Both the position numbers and the translations under genes were made by a program. Shown here piece by piece: positions 17,297-26,703 of a DNA stretch of 43,551 nt. The DNA is taken from the NCBI GenBank assembly GCA_002394235.1, contig DGTF01000039.1, forward strand, positions 1 to 43,551, given 5' to 3'. The notes under the pieces were generated by a model, which searched no databases, was not told where the DNA came from, and worked only from the letters and a program-made list of their open reading frames with translations. Every line of letters begins with the position of its first letter. The stretch's first letter is position 1. Source of the stretch: Eubacterium sp. UBA4343. GTDB taxonomy: Bacteria > Bacillota > Clostridia > Lachnospirales > Lachnospiraceae.

Positions 17297-19879
17297 ATGA
17301 TCCGATACGATTTTAACAATGACTGGACGGTAAAACATCTGGGAAGCAGTGAAGAAGGGATAAAGGTCCGGCTCCCATATGACGCCATGCTTCGCGAGAA
17401 AAGATCCGGGGAGAGCGCGGGAATGCATAATGTCGGCTGGTTTGCCGGAGGCGATTATGAATATGTTCATCGCTTCGAAGTGCCAGCGTCTTTTGAAGGA
17501 AGAAACGTGTTCCTCCTGTTTGAGGGAATCTACCGGAATGCTGAGATCTTCGTTAACGGATGCAAGGCGGTGTCGCGTCCGTACGGCTACACGCAGATCC
17601 AGACAGAAATATCAGCTTATCTGCATTATGGCGCCTCAAATGAAGTGCGGGTTGTGGCACATAATGCGGATCAGCCGAACAGCCGCTGGTACAGCGGCAG
17701 CGGAATTTACCGGCCGGTCTGGATGTATGTCGGAGAGGCCGATTATATTCCGTTGTATGGACTGAAGGTTCGCACGGTGTCAGTGTGTGATTACAACAGT
17801 GAGCATACCTGCGGAAAAGCGCAGGTTGAGGTCCGTGTGCGGACCAGTGCCGCTGGTATGGTTAGTCTGCAAATGACGGATCCGGACGGAAGAAAAGCTG
17901 CATATGCAGAAGAGCAGTCCGCTGCGGTTTCTCCTGATGAAGAAGCTGTGTGTGGGGCTTCCGATGAAGCAGAAGAGTCAACGGCAGGAATTCACACAGA
18001 GAAAGACAGAAGGGCTTCGGAACATTTTGAGGCAGTATTCCACATTTCGATCGACCGGGCACGACTCTGGAATCCGGGGCGCCCGGAGCTTTACCAGTGC
18101 CGCGCAAGGTTTGCGGATGACACCAGTGAGGTGACCTTTGGCATCCGCGAGCTTTCCTGGGACGCAGAGCATGGCATGCAGATGAATGGAAAACGGCTGC
18201 TTCTGAAGGGCTGCTGCATTCATTCAGACAATCAGCTGCTGGGCGCGGAAACTTATCCGGAAGCCGAAGATCGGAGAGTAAGGATTCTGATGGAAAACGG
18301 CTACAATGCCATTCGCAGCGCGCACAATCCGGCTTCGGAATATCTGCTTGAGGCATGCGACAGGCTGGGAATGCTGATGATGGATGAATATGTGGACTGC
18401 TGGTATATCCACAAGACGCGATTTGATTATGCCGGAGAGATGACAAAATGGTATCGCGCAGATCTGCGTGATATGGTGGATAAAGATTACTGCCATCCGT
18501 CTGTAATTCTCTATTCTACGGGAAACGAGGTGGCGGAAACCGGCGAGAAGAGAGGCATTGCGCTGACCCGGGATATGACGGAATATCTTCACAGACTGGA
18601 CGGCTCCCGCCCGGTCACCTGCGGCGTCAATATCTTCTTTAATCTGATGTATGCGATGGGATTTGGCGTGTACAGCGATGAGAAGGCGGCAAAAGAGGCG
18701 GCCGCCGCAGAAAAGGCAGCAGAGCAGGGAAAGGAACGGAAGAAAAAGAAGACGGTCGGCAGCGAGTTCTACAATCAGATGGCGGGCCTTCTCGGTGACA
18801 AGACGATGAAGCTCGGCGCAACGCTTCACGGCTGCGATGTCAAGACGAGGGATGCGTTTGCCGCGATGGATGTTGCCGGCTACAATTACGGTATTTACCG
18901 CTACCGGCACGACCTGAAGAAGTATCCGGACCGGCTGATTCTCGGAAGTGAGACCTTCTGCAACGATGCGCATGATTTTATGAATCTGGCGAAAAAGAAC
19001 CCGCGTATCGTCGGTGATTTTGTGTGGGCAGGCATGGATTACCTAGGAGAGGCGGGAATCGGCTCCTGGGAATACGAGGATTACGCACCCAAGGACGCGG
19101 ATCAGGCAGGATGGATTTCCGCGGGAAGCGGCAGAGTGGACCTTACGGGAAAAGCAATCGGCGAGGCCAGCTGGACCCGGGTCGCCCTCGAGCAGGAGAC
19201 CGGCCCGTTTCTCGCCGTAAAGCCGGTCTATCAGAACGGCAGGCATACCCCCTCTGCATGGAAGATGTCGGATGCCATCGAAAGCTGGTCCTGGAGAGGC
19301 TGCACCGGAAAGAAGGCAGAGATCGAGGTGTACGCCAGGGCGGAGCGTGTGGAGCTTTTTCTGAACGACAGAAAGGTCGGAAGCGCAAGACTGCACGGGA
19401 ACTGCATTGCCAGATTCAAGGTTCCGTATGAGGACGGAGTGCTTCGCGCCGTTGCCTATAACGGTGATGACAGCCGCATCGGAACCTGCCGGCTGGAAAG
19501 CGCAAAGGAGGAAACGACTCTTCAGGTGATCCCGGAATCTGCCATGGAGCGGATCTCCGGCTGCGATACTCCGGATCTGACGGGAAAACGGCTCATCGCA
19601 CAGGCCGGAAGGCTCTGCTATTTCCGCATTCGTTACACCGACAGGGACGGCATTTGGAAGCCGATGGAAAAGCACAGAGTGCATATCGAGGTGGAAAACG
19701 GGGAACTTAAGGCACTTGGGAATGCCTGCCCCTACAATCCGGAAGGGTATCTGCAGGATACCGTTTCTACCTATTATGGAGAGGCGCTTGCGATTGTACG
19801 GGTCGGTGCGGGCGGCACACTGAGGCTGACCTGCAGAGACGAAGAGAGAAGCCGGGACCTGGAGATGGAAATCGTGTAA
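17297..19879 (+). CDS. GH2 glycoside hydrolase (beta-galactosidase/beta-glucuronidase family)
   Basis: 860 aa, cytosolic. A sugar-binding beta domain (GWFAGGDYEYVHRF, ENVF-like VFLLFEGIYRNAEIFVNG), an immunoglobulin-like domain and the barrel are in the usual order. Acid/base is E411 in YSTGNEVAE; nucleophile is E552 in LGSETF. RSAHNPASEYLLEACDRLGM and DEYVDCWY are further GH2 signatures. The C-terminal domains (RAVAYNGDDSRIG onward) resemble DUF4982-type galactosidases. Substrate is not decided by the motifs. Two unusual inserts are seen: acidic Ser/Ala/Glu-rich residues about 195-241 and a Lys/Ala-rich stretch about 461-490. AGGAGG lies 6 nt before the ATG. Confidence 0.9.
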   Translation: MIRYDFNNDWTVKHLGSSEEGIKVRLPYDAMLREKRSGESAGMHNVGWFAGGDYEYVHRFEVPASFEGRNVFLLFEGIYRNAEIFVNGCKAVSRPYGYTQIQTEISAYLHYGASNEVRVVAHNADQPNSRWYSGSGIYRPVWMYVGEADYIPLYGLKVRTVSVCDYNSEHTCGKAQVEVRVRTSAAGMVSLQMTDPDGRKAAYAEEQSAAVSPDEEAVCGASDEAEESTAGIHTEKDRRASEHFEAVFHISIDRARLWNPGRPELYQCRARFADDTSEVTFGIRELSWDAEHGMQMNGKRLLLKGCCIHSDNQLLGAETYPEAEDRRVRILMENGYNAIRSAHNPASEYLLEACDRLGMLMMDEYVDCWYIHKTRFDYAGEMTKWYRADLRDMVDKDYCHPSVILYSTGNEVAETGEKRGIALTRDMTEYLHRLDGSRPVTCGVNIFFNLMYAMGFGVYSDEKAAKEAAAAEKAAEQGKERKKKKTVGSEFYNQMAGLLGDKTMKLGATLHGCDVKTRDAFAAMDVAGYNYGIYRYRHDLKKYPDRLILGSETFCNDAHDFMNLAKKNPRIVGDFVWAGMDYLGEAGIGSWEYEDYAPKDADQAGWISAGSGRVDLTGKAIGEASWTRVALEQETGPFLAVKPVYQNGRHTPSAWKMSDAIESWSWRGCTGKKAEIEVYARAERVELFLNDRKVGSARLHGNCIARFKVPYEDGVLRAVAYNGDDSRIGTCRLESAKEETTLQVIPESAMERISGCDTPDLTGKRLIAQAGRLCYFRIRYTDRDGIWKPMEKHRVHIEVENGELKALGNACPYNPEGYLQDTVSTYYGEALAIVRVGAGGTLRLTCRDEERSRDLEMEIV

Positions 19880-19938
19880 AAAGCCGAAGTGACGTGCAGG
19901 CGGCACAAACGCCGCGACAGGCAGACGAAGTCGGTCAC

Positions 19939-19976
19939 ATGCAGACCTGCTCCGTGCTGCGCAGTCCTGCATTTTT
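19939..19976 (+). terminator. Intrinsic terminator of GH2
   Basis: ATGCAG-AC-CTG pairs with CAG-TC-CTGCAT around a 12-base loop and is followed by TTTT. The 98-bp repeat copy 3 begins within two bases of its end. Confidence 0.7.
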
Positions 19977-19977
19977 A

Positions 19978-20075
19978 CTTACGTGAACAGTGAGCCGCAG
20001 CCGAATGCGAAGTATTCGTGTGCGGCGAGCGTCGCGATAGCGAGATAAAACTCGCACAGCGTGTTTTATCTCGTT
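19978..20075 (+). repeat. 98-bp structured repeat, copy 3
   Basis: Matches copy 1 at 95 of 98 positions. The differences are two near the left end (CTTACGTG for TTTACGCG) and one in the loop of hairpin B (CTCGCACAGC). Both stems are kept. Its right flank (CAACAGGT) resembles that of copy 4 (CAATCAGGT). Confidence 0.95.
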
Positions 20076-20109
20076 CAACAGGTACGTGCGTTTTTGTACC
20101 GATTATGCT

Positions 20110-20164
20110 AAAAAATGAACCGTTCGCGCTAAAAAAGGATTTGGTTGCGCTTCTTCTTTATAAT
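20110..20164 (+). promoter_or_regulatory. Promoter of the exported GH3 with LytTR-like direct repeats
   Basis: A consensus -10 TATAAT is at 20159-20164, with no usable -35. Upstream are two related words, ACCGTTCGCGCT and TTTGGTTGCGCTT, whose GTT cores (20122 and 20144) are 22 bp apart, the two-turn spacing of LytTR-protein sites; the second overlaps the -35 position. AAAAAATGAACC-G-TT-C-GCG here recurs as AAAAAATGAACC-A-TT-T-GCG at 17022-17040. Control by the LytTR regulator upstream is inferred. Confidence 0.5.
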
Positions 20165-20220
20165 GAGAAGCATGGAACACAAATCCGCGCGGACGTTTTT
20201 TATGTACAGGGAGGTAGAGA

Positions 20221-23200
20221 ATGAAAAGGAAAAAATCAGCCAGAGCATGGCGGGGACTTACCGGCGTGTCGGCGACCGTAATGGCAATCCTGGTTGCCGG
20301 TTCAACCGTTGCAAACGCAAATGCAGCCTTTATCAATACGAGACTGGGAACCGCCAGTCAGAAGATGGTCGATTCTTCTACAGAAGACAGCATGTACTAT
20401 GACTCCGAATTTTCATCGCTGGAGGATATGTACAATGCGAAGGTAAAGCTGGCCGAGGAGATCGCCGGCGAGGGAACTGTACTTTTCAAAAATGACAATG
20501 CGGCACTTCCGCTTGCAAAGAATGAAAAGATTACGCTCTGGGGCATGAATTCACATTATCCGACGCTGGGCGGCATGATCGGATCCTCAACAGCATCCGA
20601 CACAAAGAACGGGCAGGTTCCGGTGGATCTGGAGCAGGCGTTCACCCAAAAGGGCTTCACGCTGAATCAGAACTTCATTGACCTGTATTCGAGCAAAGAG
20701 GCGTCCGAGTACATGAGAACCGGTTTCGGACAGCCCGGGCACGGCCTGATGCCGGCATTCACACCGACCTATGAGACACCGGCGGCTTATCCGGTCGGAG
20801 AGATTCCGGCCGATCTCTATACGGAGGATACGCTGAGCAGCGCCGATGACACGACGGCAGTTGTCGTGATCTCGAGAGACTCTTCCGAGGCGGCAGACTA
20901 TGAGCCGGGGATGAAGAATGCCACAAAGGGCGACTCTTTTGAGCGTCCGCTTGCTCTGTCAGATTATGAGAAGTCCATGATAGATCTCGCAAAGAAGCAC
21001 AGCACGAAGGTTGTTGTCCTTCTGAATGCGGATAATCCAATGGAAATTGATTCGCTGAAGAAGGATCCGGATATTGATTCGATCGTATGGGCGGGAGAAC
21101 CCGGAATGTATGGATTCCTCGGAGTTGTAGATGCTCTGGACGGAGACGCAAATCCATCCGGAAAAATCACGGATACCTATGCGGTGAACTCCGTTTCCTC
21201 TCCGGCAATGCAGAATTTCGGCGTTTACACGTATACAAATTCTTCCAACAACGGCGGATCACTGACCGAGGACAATAAGGCGGACTGGTTCGCGGTAGAG
21301 ACCGAGGGAATCTACGACGGCTATAAGTATTATGAAACCCGTTATGAGGACCAGGTGCTCGGTCAGGGCAATGCGGATGACAAGGCGGGGTCTTCTACCG
21401 GAGATGCCTGGGATTATCAGAATGAGGTTTCATACCCCTTCGGATATGGACTGTCTTACACGACCTTTGAACAGAAACTGAACAGCGTGGACGTATCTCT
21501 GGGAGATCAGGGAAGCGCCTCCGTTACCGTTACCAATACCGGAAAGACTGCCGGCAAGGACGTGGTGGAACTCTATGTACAGACACCATACACAGAGGGA
21601 GGCCTGGAAAAATCAGCGATTCAGCTGGTCGGCTTTGCGAAGACGTCCGAGCTCGCGCCGGGGGCGTCGGAGGATGTGACAGTTTCCTTTGATCCGCAGT
21701 ACATGGCGTCCTATGACGAAACCGCAAAGGACGGAAATGGCGCGTGGGTTCTGGATGCCGGGGATTATTATTTCTCCATCGGAAACGGGGCACATGAGGC
21801 GCTGAATAACGTGCTGGCGAAAAAGACCGGCTCCACCGGCAAGCTGGAGATGACGACGGATGATGAGAAGGCAAACCCGGACAATGCAATTGTCTGGAAT
21901 CTTGACAAGCAGGATATCGATACCTATTCCAAAAACGTATCCAACCAGCTTCAGGACGCAGACATTAACAAGCAGATTCCGGACACGGCAGAGTATTCTA
22001 CCAGAGCAGACTGGACAAAGGGCTGGAAGACCGTGGATTCTCTGACACCGACCGATGAGATGATGACCGGACTGACAAACAGCAAATATGAGCTTACCGA
22101 GAACGGTGACGGCGAGAGCTGGGGAGAGGACAACGGTCTGAAGCTTATCGATATGGTTACGATTAAGGATGGAAAAATTACCGGCGTAACCGACATTAAT
22201 GATGAAAAATGGGACAAGCTGGTATCTGAGATCACGCTGGATGAGGCAATTCAGTTTATCGAGAAGGGTGGAGATGACAATGAGAATATTGATTCCATTC
22301 TCCTTCCAAGATCCGATCAGAACGACGGTCCTCTCGGCTTCACCTATGACCAGGTAGCCGGATATTATATTCGCTGGGACAAGAACAGCGACACCAACCA
22401 CCCGACTTATACGACAGCGGAAGATAAAGACGGCACCTACGCGGATAATGTCATGCCGACGGAACCGGTTGTGGCTGCCACCTTTAATCAGGAGCTGGTT
22501 CACCGGGAAGGTGAGCTTCTTGGAGAGGGTGGCCTGTGGTCCAATGTTGCAGGAATCATTGCTCCGGGAATCAATCTTCACCGTGTGCCGTACAACGCGA
22601 GAAACCATGAGTATTATTCAGAGGATTCCGTGCTGACAGGAACTCTTGCGGTAAGCCTGTGCACAGGAATTCAGTCCAAGGGTATGTATGCGGAGCCAAA
22701 GCATCTGGCCGCAAACCATCAGGAAACAAACCGGTCCGGCATGTCTGTATTTTCCAATGAGCAGGGCATGCGCGAGAACGAGCTCAGAGGATTCCAGATG
22801 GTGCTGTCCACCAACAGTGCCGGAAATGTAATGACATCCTTTAACCGTCTGGGAACGGTTTTCGCAGGTGCAAACGAGAATCTGCTGATCAATATTCTGC
22901 GAAATGAGTGGGGATATGAAGGCGCGGTCGTAACCGATATGATCAATGGCGCCGATTACATGAACTGGAGGGATATCACCTTTGCAGGCGGCGGAAACTG
23001 CCTTACGACTTCTGCTTACGACACATCGAAAATCGGCACCATGGCAGCTTCAAAGGCACTCATCGCTAAGGATACTGCTTTCCAGAAGATGATGAAGACC
23101 AATATCAAGTACTGGCTGCACACACTGGCGGGAAGCCTCGTGATGAACGGAATTACGCACACCACCGTGCTGAAGCATGTAACTCCGTGGTGGCAGGCGG

Positions 23201-23340
23201 CGATCTACGGCGGAATTGCCCTGTTCGCGGCGCTGACGGTTCTCTTTGCCGTACTCTATGTTACAAAAGAACGCAAGCTCAAGGCTGTTCAGATCGTGGA
23301 TGCATCCGGAGCAGACGCAGATGAGGAGGTAAAAAAATGA
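20221..23340 (+). CDS. Exported, membrane-anchored GH3 beta-glycosidase with swapped domain order
   Basis: 1039 aa. A signal sequence (residues 1-36, hydrophobic VSATVMAILVAGSTV, cleavage-like ANANA) exports it; a C-terminal helix (IYGGIALFAALTVLFAVLYV) with a charged tail anchors it. Between them the usual GH3 order is reversed. The alpha/beta sandwich domain comes first (GTVLFKNDNAALPLAKNEKI, about 70-400), then an Fn3-like domain (PFGYGLSYTTFE, about 405-540). The barrel comes last (about 650-985), with KHLAANHQETNRSG and nucleophile D906 in AVVTDMINGADY. Reversed GH3 proteins are known, for example Butyrivibrio fibrisolvens BglA. Beta-glucosidase or beta-xylosidase are both possible. Its stop overlaps the next start (ATGA). 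Confidence 0.9.
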   Translation: MKRKKSARAWRGLTGVSATVMAILVAGSTVANANAAFINTRLGTASQKMVDSSTEDSMYYDSEFSSLEDMYNAKVKLAEEIAGEGTVLFKNDNAALPLAKNEKITLWGMNSHYPTLGGMIGSSTASDTKNGQVPVDLEQAFTQKGFTLNQNFIDLYSSKEASEYMRTGFGQPGHGLMPAFTPTYETPAAYPVGEIPADLYTEDTLSSADDTTAVVVISRDSSEAADYEPGMKNATKGDSFERPLALSDYEKSMIDLAKKHSTKVVVLLNADNPMEIDSLKKDPDIDSIVWAGEPGMYGFLGVVDALDGDANPSGKITDTYAVNSVSSPAMQNFGVYTYTNSSNNGGSLTEDNKADWFAVETEGIYDGYKYYETRYEDQVLGQGNADDKAGSSTGDAWDYQNEVSYPFGYGLSYTTFEQKLNSVDVSLGDQGSASVTVTNTGKTAGKDVVELYVQTPYTEGGLEKSAIQLVGFAKTSELAPGASEDVTVSFDPQYMASYDETAKDGNGAWVLDAGDYYFSIGNGAHEALNNVLAKKTGSTGKLEMTTDDEKANPDNAIVWNLDKQDIDTYSKNVSNQLQDADINKQIPDTAEYSTRADWTKGWKTVDSLTPTDEMMTGLTNSKYELTENGDGESWGEDNGLKLIDMVTIKDGKITGVTDINDEKWDKLVSEITLDEAIQFIEKGGDDNENIDSILLPRSDQNDGPLGFTYDQVAGYYIRWDKNSDTNHPTYTTAEDKDGTYADNVMPTEPVVAATFNQELVHREGELLGEGGLWSNVAGIIAPGINLHRVPYNARNHEYYSEDSVLTGTLAVSLCTGIQSKGMYAEPKHLAANHQETNRSGMSVFSNEQGMRENELRGFQMVLSTNSAGNVMTSFNRLGTVFAGANENLLINILRNEWGYEGAVVTDMINGADYMNWRDITFAGGGNCLTTSAYDTSKIGTMAASKALIAKDTAFQKMMKTNIKYWLHTLAGSLVMNGITHTTVLKHVTPWWQAAIYGGIALFAALTVLFAVLYVTKERKLKAVQIVDASGADADEEVKK

Positions 23341-23720
23341 AAAACAGAGCAGCAGGATTTTACCTGACACTGGCTGCCGCCATCCTAGCGGTAGCATCCA
23401 TCATCATGTATACACGCGCCATGTACAAGGCGCCGGTGGTATTTGTCACTCTGGCAGCAGTAGTGGTGATCGAGGCTGTGACAATCATTCTGAACCGGAG
23501 GGGGCTGAACAGCTGGCTCCCGCTGGTCGGAGCAGTGCTGATGGGCTTTGCAGCCGGATATTCGTTTAAGCCGATGGTCAATCAGATCGGCTATGTGATT
23601 GCCGGGCTGGATCAGATCGACACACTGATCCCGTTCATCATTTTTGCAGGAATTGCGATCGTCGGAATGCTGCTTTACCTGATTGCGGGGTTTTTGAAAC
23701 AACAGAAGGATGAAAGATGA
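23337..23720 (+). CDS. Small four-helix membrane protein coupled to the exported GH3
   Basis: 127 aa. Four hydrophobic segments: YLTLAAAILAVASIIMY, APVVFVTLAAVVVIEAVTII, WLPLVGAVLMGFAAGYSF and IPFIIFAGIAIVGMLLYLI, with a charged C-terminus KQQKDER. I do not recognise a family. Its start codon overlaps the stop of the exported GH3 gene as ATGA, which implies translational coupling and matched amounts. It may form a complex with the membrane end of that enzyme, assist its insertion, or pass products to a transporter; all three are inference. Confidence 0.85.
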   Translation: MKNRAAGFYLTLAAAILAVASIIMYTRAMYKAPVVFVTLAAVVVIEAVTIILNRRGLNSWLPLVGAVLMGFAAGYSFKPMVNQIGYVIAGLDQIDTLIPFIIFAGIAIVGMLLYLIAGFLKQQKDER

Positions 23721-23755
23721 ACAGACTGCGGAAGCGCAGCTGATCGGAATTGGAA

Positions 23756-23783
23756 CAGCCGCTCAGAAAAGGGCGGCTGGTTT
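23756..23783 (+). terminator. Terminator after the GH3-membrane protein operon
   Basis: CAGCCGC (23756-23762) pairs with GCGGCTG (23773-23779) around ten bases; the T-tract is short (GTTTC). Confidence 0.5.
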
Positions 23784-23806
23784 CGGGTTGATATACCAGG
23801 TACGGC

Positions 23807-23835
23807 TTTACGAAGCACCATCATGTTAAAATAAT
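23807..23835 (+). promoter_or_regulatory. Candidate promoter of the GH78 operon
   Basis: TTTACG (23807-23812), 17 bp, AATAAT (23830-23835), about 64 bp before the GH78 start. Confidence 0.5.
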
Positions 23836-23898
23836 TAGTGTGTTAATTTTCTGAATGCCATGCGTGTGGAAGCGGTCGAGGGAAAGGAGTGCAGATAA

Positions 23899-26703
23899 AT
23901 GCTGAGGATTCGTTCATTTACCGTGCAGAATCTGGAAGAAGGATGTGTGACAGATTCCTCAAACCCTGCGTTTTGGTGGGAGCTTGAGAGTACCGGGAAG
24001 GATGTGAAACAGACCTGCGCGGAACTTACCGTCGGAGACTGGACGGTGAAGCTCGCTGGGGAAAACCGTGCGGTTTATCGCGGCGCAAGTCTCAGGTCTT
24101 TTACAAGATACCGGGCGGAGCTTTGTGTCACGGATAATCACGGAGAGAACGCATCGGCTGAGCTTTTCTTTGAGACGGGAAGAATGGGAGCACCCTGGAT
24201 CGGAAGATGGATTACTGACGGCGCGTACCGTTTCACGGAGAAAAAGGCTTCTCCGGTCCCGATGCACTTCCGGAAATGTCTGAACCTTACGAAGAGAGTA
24301 AAAAGGGCGGTGCTGTACAGCACCGCTATGGGTATATATCAGTTCTATGCGGATGGAGAGAGAGTCGGCGGAGATTATTTCGCCCCGGGCTTCACGGCAT
24401 ATGGGAAGCAGCTTCAATACCAGACCTATGATCTTACGGAGCAGTTTGAAAACTGTGGCACACACATTCTGACCGCGGTCGTCGGTGGCGGCTGGGCTGT
24501 CGGACGCTACACCTATAAAGAACGCTGCCGGATTTACGCGAACCGTCAGGCGCTTCTGGCTGAGGTCCGGATCTGGTTTGAGGATGGATCGGAGCAAGTT
24601 ATCGGAACAGGATCCGACTGGGAGGTATCCATGAACGGACCGTTCCTCGCAGCGGAATTCTACAACGGCGAGTTCTTTGACGCAAGGCGCATGACCATGC
24701 TCGGTCATGCTGGAGACAGAACAGACGCGGCAAATCAAACGGACGGATGGCATCCGGCGTGTGAGGAAAAATTGAGAATTCACCCGGACATAATCGCACA
24801 GTACGGAGACCCCGTGCGTGCGCATGAGGTTTTCCGCCCCGTAGCGGTCACCCGCTCGCCTTCCGGAAAGATTATTTTTGATTTTGGACAGAATTTTGCG
24901 GGAGTAATCCGCATCCGTTTGAAAGGAAGTGCCGGGCAGAGGATTACCATCACCCATGCAGAGGTTCTGATGGACGGAGAATTGTACCGGGAGCCTCTTC
25001 GAAGTGCACGGCAGGAGGCCATTTATATTCTGAAGGACGGTGTGCAGGAGTATGCGCCGTCTCTCACTTATATGGGATTTCGGTATGCTGCCGTTGAAGG
25101 CGCGGAAATAATGGCGTTTTCTGACGCTGCGGATCAGGCTGCGGAAATCCGTTCATCTTCCTGTGCTGCGGCTGTTGAAGCGTATCATCAGAGATCCTCC
25201 TTCACTTCAGCCGGCGAGGCGGAGAACCCTACGGCTTCTGAAGGTGACCTGCCTCAGATTCTGAGGGTGGAAGCAGTGGCGCTGTATTCCGACATCCGTG
25301 ACAACGGAAGCTTTTCGTGCTCGAATGCGGATCTGAACCGTCTTCAGGAGAATATCCGGTGGGGAGCGAAGTCCAACTTTGTCGATATTCCGACAGATTG
25401 TCCGCAGAGAGATGAGCGGCTTGGCTGGACCGGCGATATCGCTCTTTTCTCACGGACTGCAGTATACAATTTTGATATGTCCCGCTTCCTTGGAAAATGG
25501 CTGCGGGATGTGAAGGCGGAGCAGAGATGGGGCGGCGGGATTCCGATGATTGTCCCCTTCGTCAAGGTGTACTGGCAGTGGGAGCTGGTCGTGACGATGG
25601 CGGTGGATCACTGGGGAGACGCCTGTATCCTGGTGCCCTGGGCAGAATATCTTTCCAGGGGGGATTTATCCACCCTTGAGGAGATGTATCCGGTCATGGT
25701 GAAATATATTGACGCCTGCCGTTTCTGGGCCGGACTTTTTTCCTTCGGGAAGAGACGGTATATCTGGAAGCTTCTGCATCATTACGGCGACTGGTGCGCA
25801 CCGGGAGTTGACATGTGGACATGGATGCGCAGAGGTAAGTATACGGCGACGGCCTGCCTGTCGAACTCGGCGGCAATCATGAGCCGGATTTCCGAGGCTC
25901 TCGGGAAAAAGAAAAACGCACGCAGATACCGGAAGCTGCATGAGGATACGGCTGACGCGTACCGGAGTCTTCTCATGGATCCGGACGGAAGGGTCAGGGA
26001 TGAATTCCAGACCGCATACGTACTCCCCTTGTATTACGGAATGCTGCAGGGAGAGGACCGGAAGAAGGCGGCGGAACATCTGGCACGGATGGTAAGAAAA
26101 AATGGTTATCATATCGGAACAGGTTTTCCGGGAACGCCATATGTGCTGTTTGCGCTGGCAGATAACGGGTACCCGCAGGAGGCGTTCCGCATGCTTTTGA
26201 ATGATACGTGTCCGTCATGGCTCTATGAGGTAAAGACCGGAGGAACAACCATCTGGGAGAGATGGGATGCACTTCGTGAGGACGGAAGCTGTAATACCGG
26301 GGAGGGTGACGGAACCGGAGGCATGGTGTCCTTCAACCACTACGCAAGCGGAGCGGTGGGAGATTTCTTTTACCGGAGAATCGCGGGGATCGAGCCGCTT
26401 GAGGCCGGGTACCGCAGATTCCGCATCCGTCCTCTGATCTGCCGTGATGAAGAAAATAATGGAAGGTTTTTCCTCACGCAGGCGAGAGGAAGCGTCAGAG
26501 GCGCGTACGGAGAAATTGTCAGTGACTGGAAAATTGTCGACGATACATTTGAAATTCATATCCGCGTTCCGGCTGGAACAACCTGCCGCGCAGAGCTTCC
26601 TGACGGAAGCTGCCACGAAGTGGGAAGCGGAAGCTGGACCTACGCCGTAACGGTTGTCAAAGGAGAGGAAGGAGTACAGAGTGAAGATCACGAAAATTGC
26701 TGA
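23899..26703 (+). CDS. GH78 alpha-L-rhamnosidase
   Basis: 934 aa, no signal peptide, so cytosolic. N-terminal beta domains contain the rhamnosidase-typical RKCLNLTKRVKRAVLYSTAM, DYFAPGFTAYGKQLQYQTYD and FDFGQNFAGVIRI. The (alpha/alpha)6 barrel carries IPTDCPQRDERLGWTGD (D500, D505, E506, D513), the acidic cluster of the active site, and later TTIWERWDALREDGS, which holds the second catalytic glutamate. It removes terminal alpha-L-rhamnose from plant glycosides or bacterial polysaccharides. An acidic Ser/Ala-rich insert (about 403-453) interrupts the fold just before the barrel. AAAGGAG precedes the ATG. The downstream symporter gene overlaps its 3' end by 23 bp, so substrate uptake and de-rhamnosylation are probably linked. 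Confidence 0.93.
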   Translation: MLRIRSFTVQNLEEGCVTDSSNPAFWWELESTGKDVKQTCAELTVGDWTVKLAGENRAVYRGASLRSFTRYRAELCVTDNHGENASAELFFETGRMGAPWIGRWITDGAYRFTEKKASPVPMHFRKCLNLTKRVKRAVLYSTAMGIYQFYADGERVGGDYFAPGFTAYGKQLQYQTYDLTEQFENCGTHILTAVVGGGWAVGRYTYKERCRIYANRQALLAEVRIWFEDGSEQVIGTGSDWEVSMNGPFLAAEFYNGEFFDARRMTMLGHAGDRTDAANQTDGWHPACEEKLRIHPDIIAQYGDPVRAHEVFRPVAVTRSPSGKIIFDFGQNFAGVIRIRLKGSAGQRITITHAEVLMDGELYREPLRSARQEAIYILKDGVQEYAPSLTYMGFRYAAVEGAEIMAFSDAADQAAEIRSSSCAAAVEAYHQRSSFTSAGEAENPTASEGDLPQILRVEAVALYSDIRDNGSFSCSNADLNRLQENIRWGAKSNFVDIPTDCPQRDERLGWTGDIALFSRTAVYNFDMSRFLGKWLRDVKAEQRWGGGIPMIVPFVKVYWQWELVVTMAVDHWGDACILVPWAEYLSRGDLSTLEEMYPVMVKYIDACRFWAGLFSFGKRRYIWKLLHHYGDWCAPGVDMWTWMRRGKYTATACLSNSAAIMSRISEALGKKKNARRYRKLHEDTADAYRSLLMDPDGRVRDEFQTAYVLPLYYGMLQGEDRKKAAEHLARMVRKNGYHIGTGFPGTPYVLFALADNGYPQEAFRMLLNDTCPSWLYEVKTGGTTIWERWDALREDGSCNTGEGDGTGGMVSFNHYASGAVGDFFYRRIAGIEPLEAGYRRFRIRPLICRDEENNGRFFLTQARGSVRGAYGEIVSDWKIVDDTFEIHIRVPAGTTCRAELPDGSCHEVGSGSWTYAVTVVKGEEGVQSEDHENC

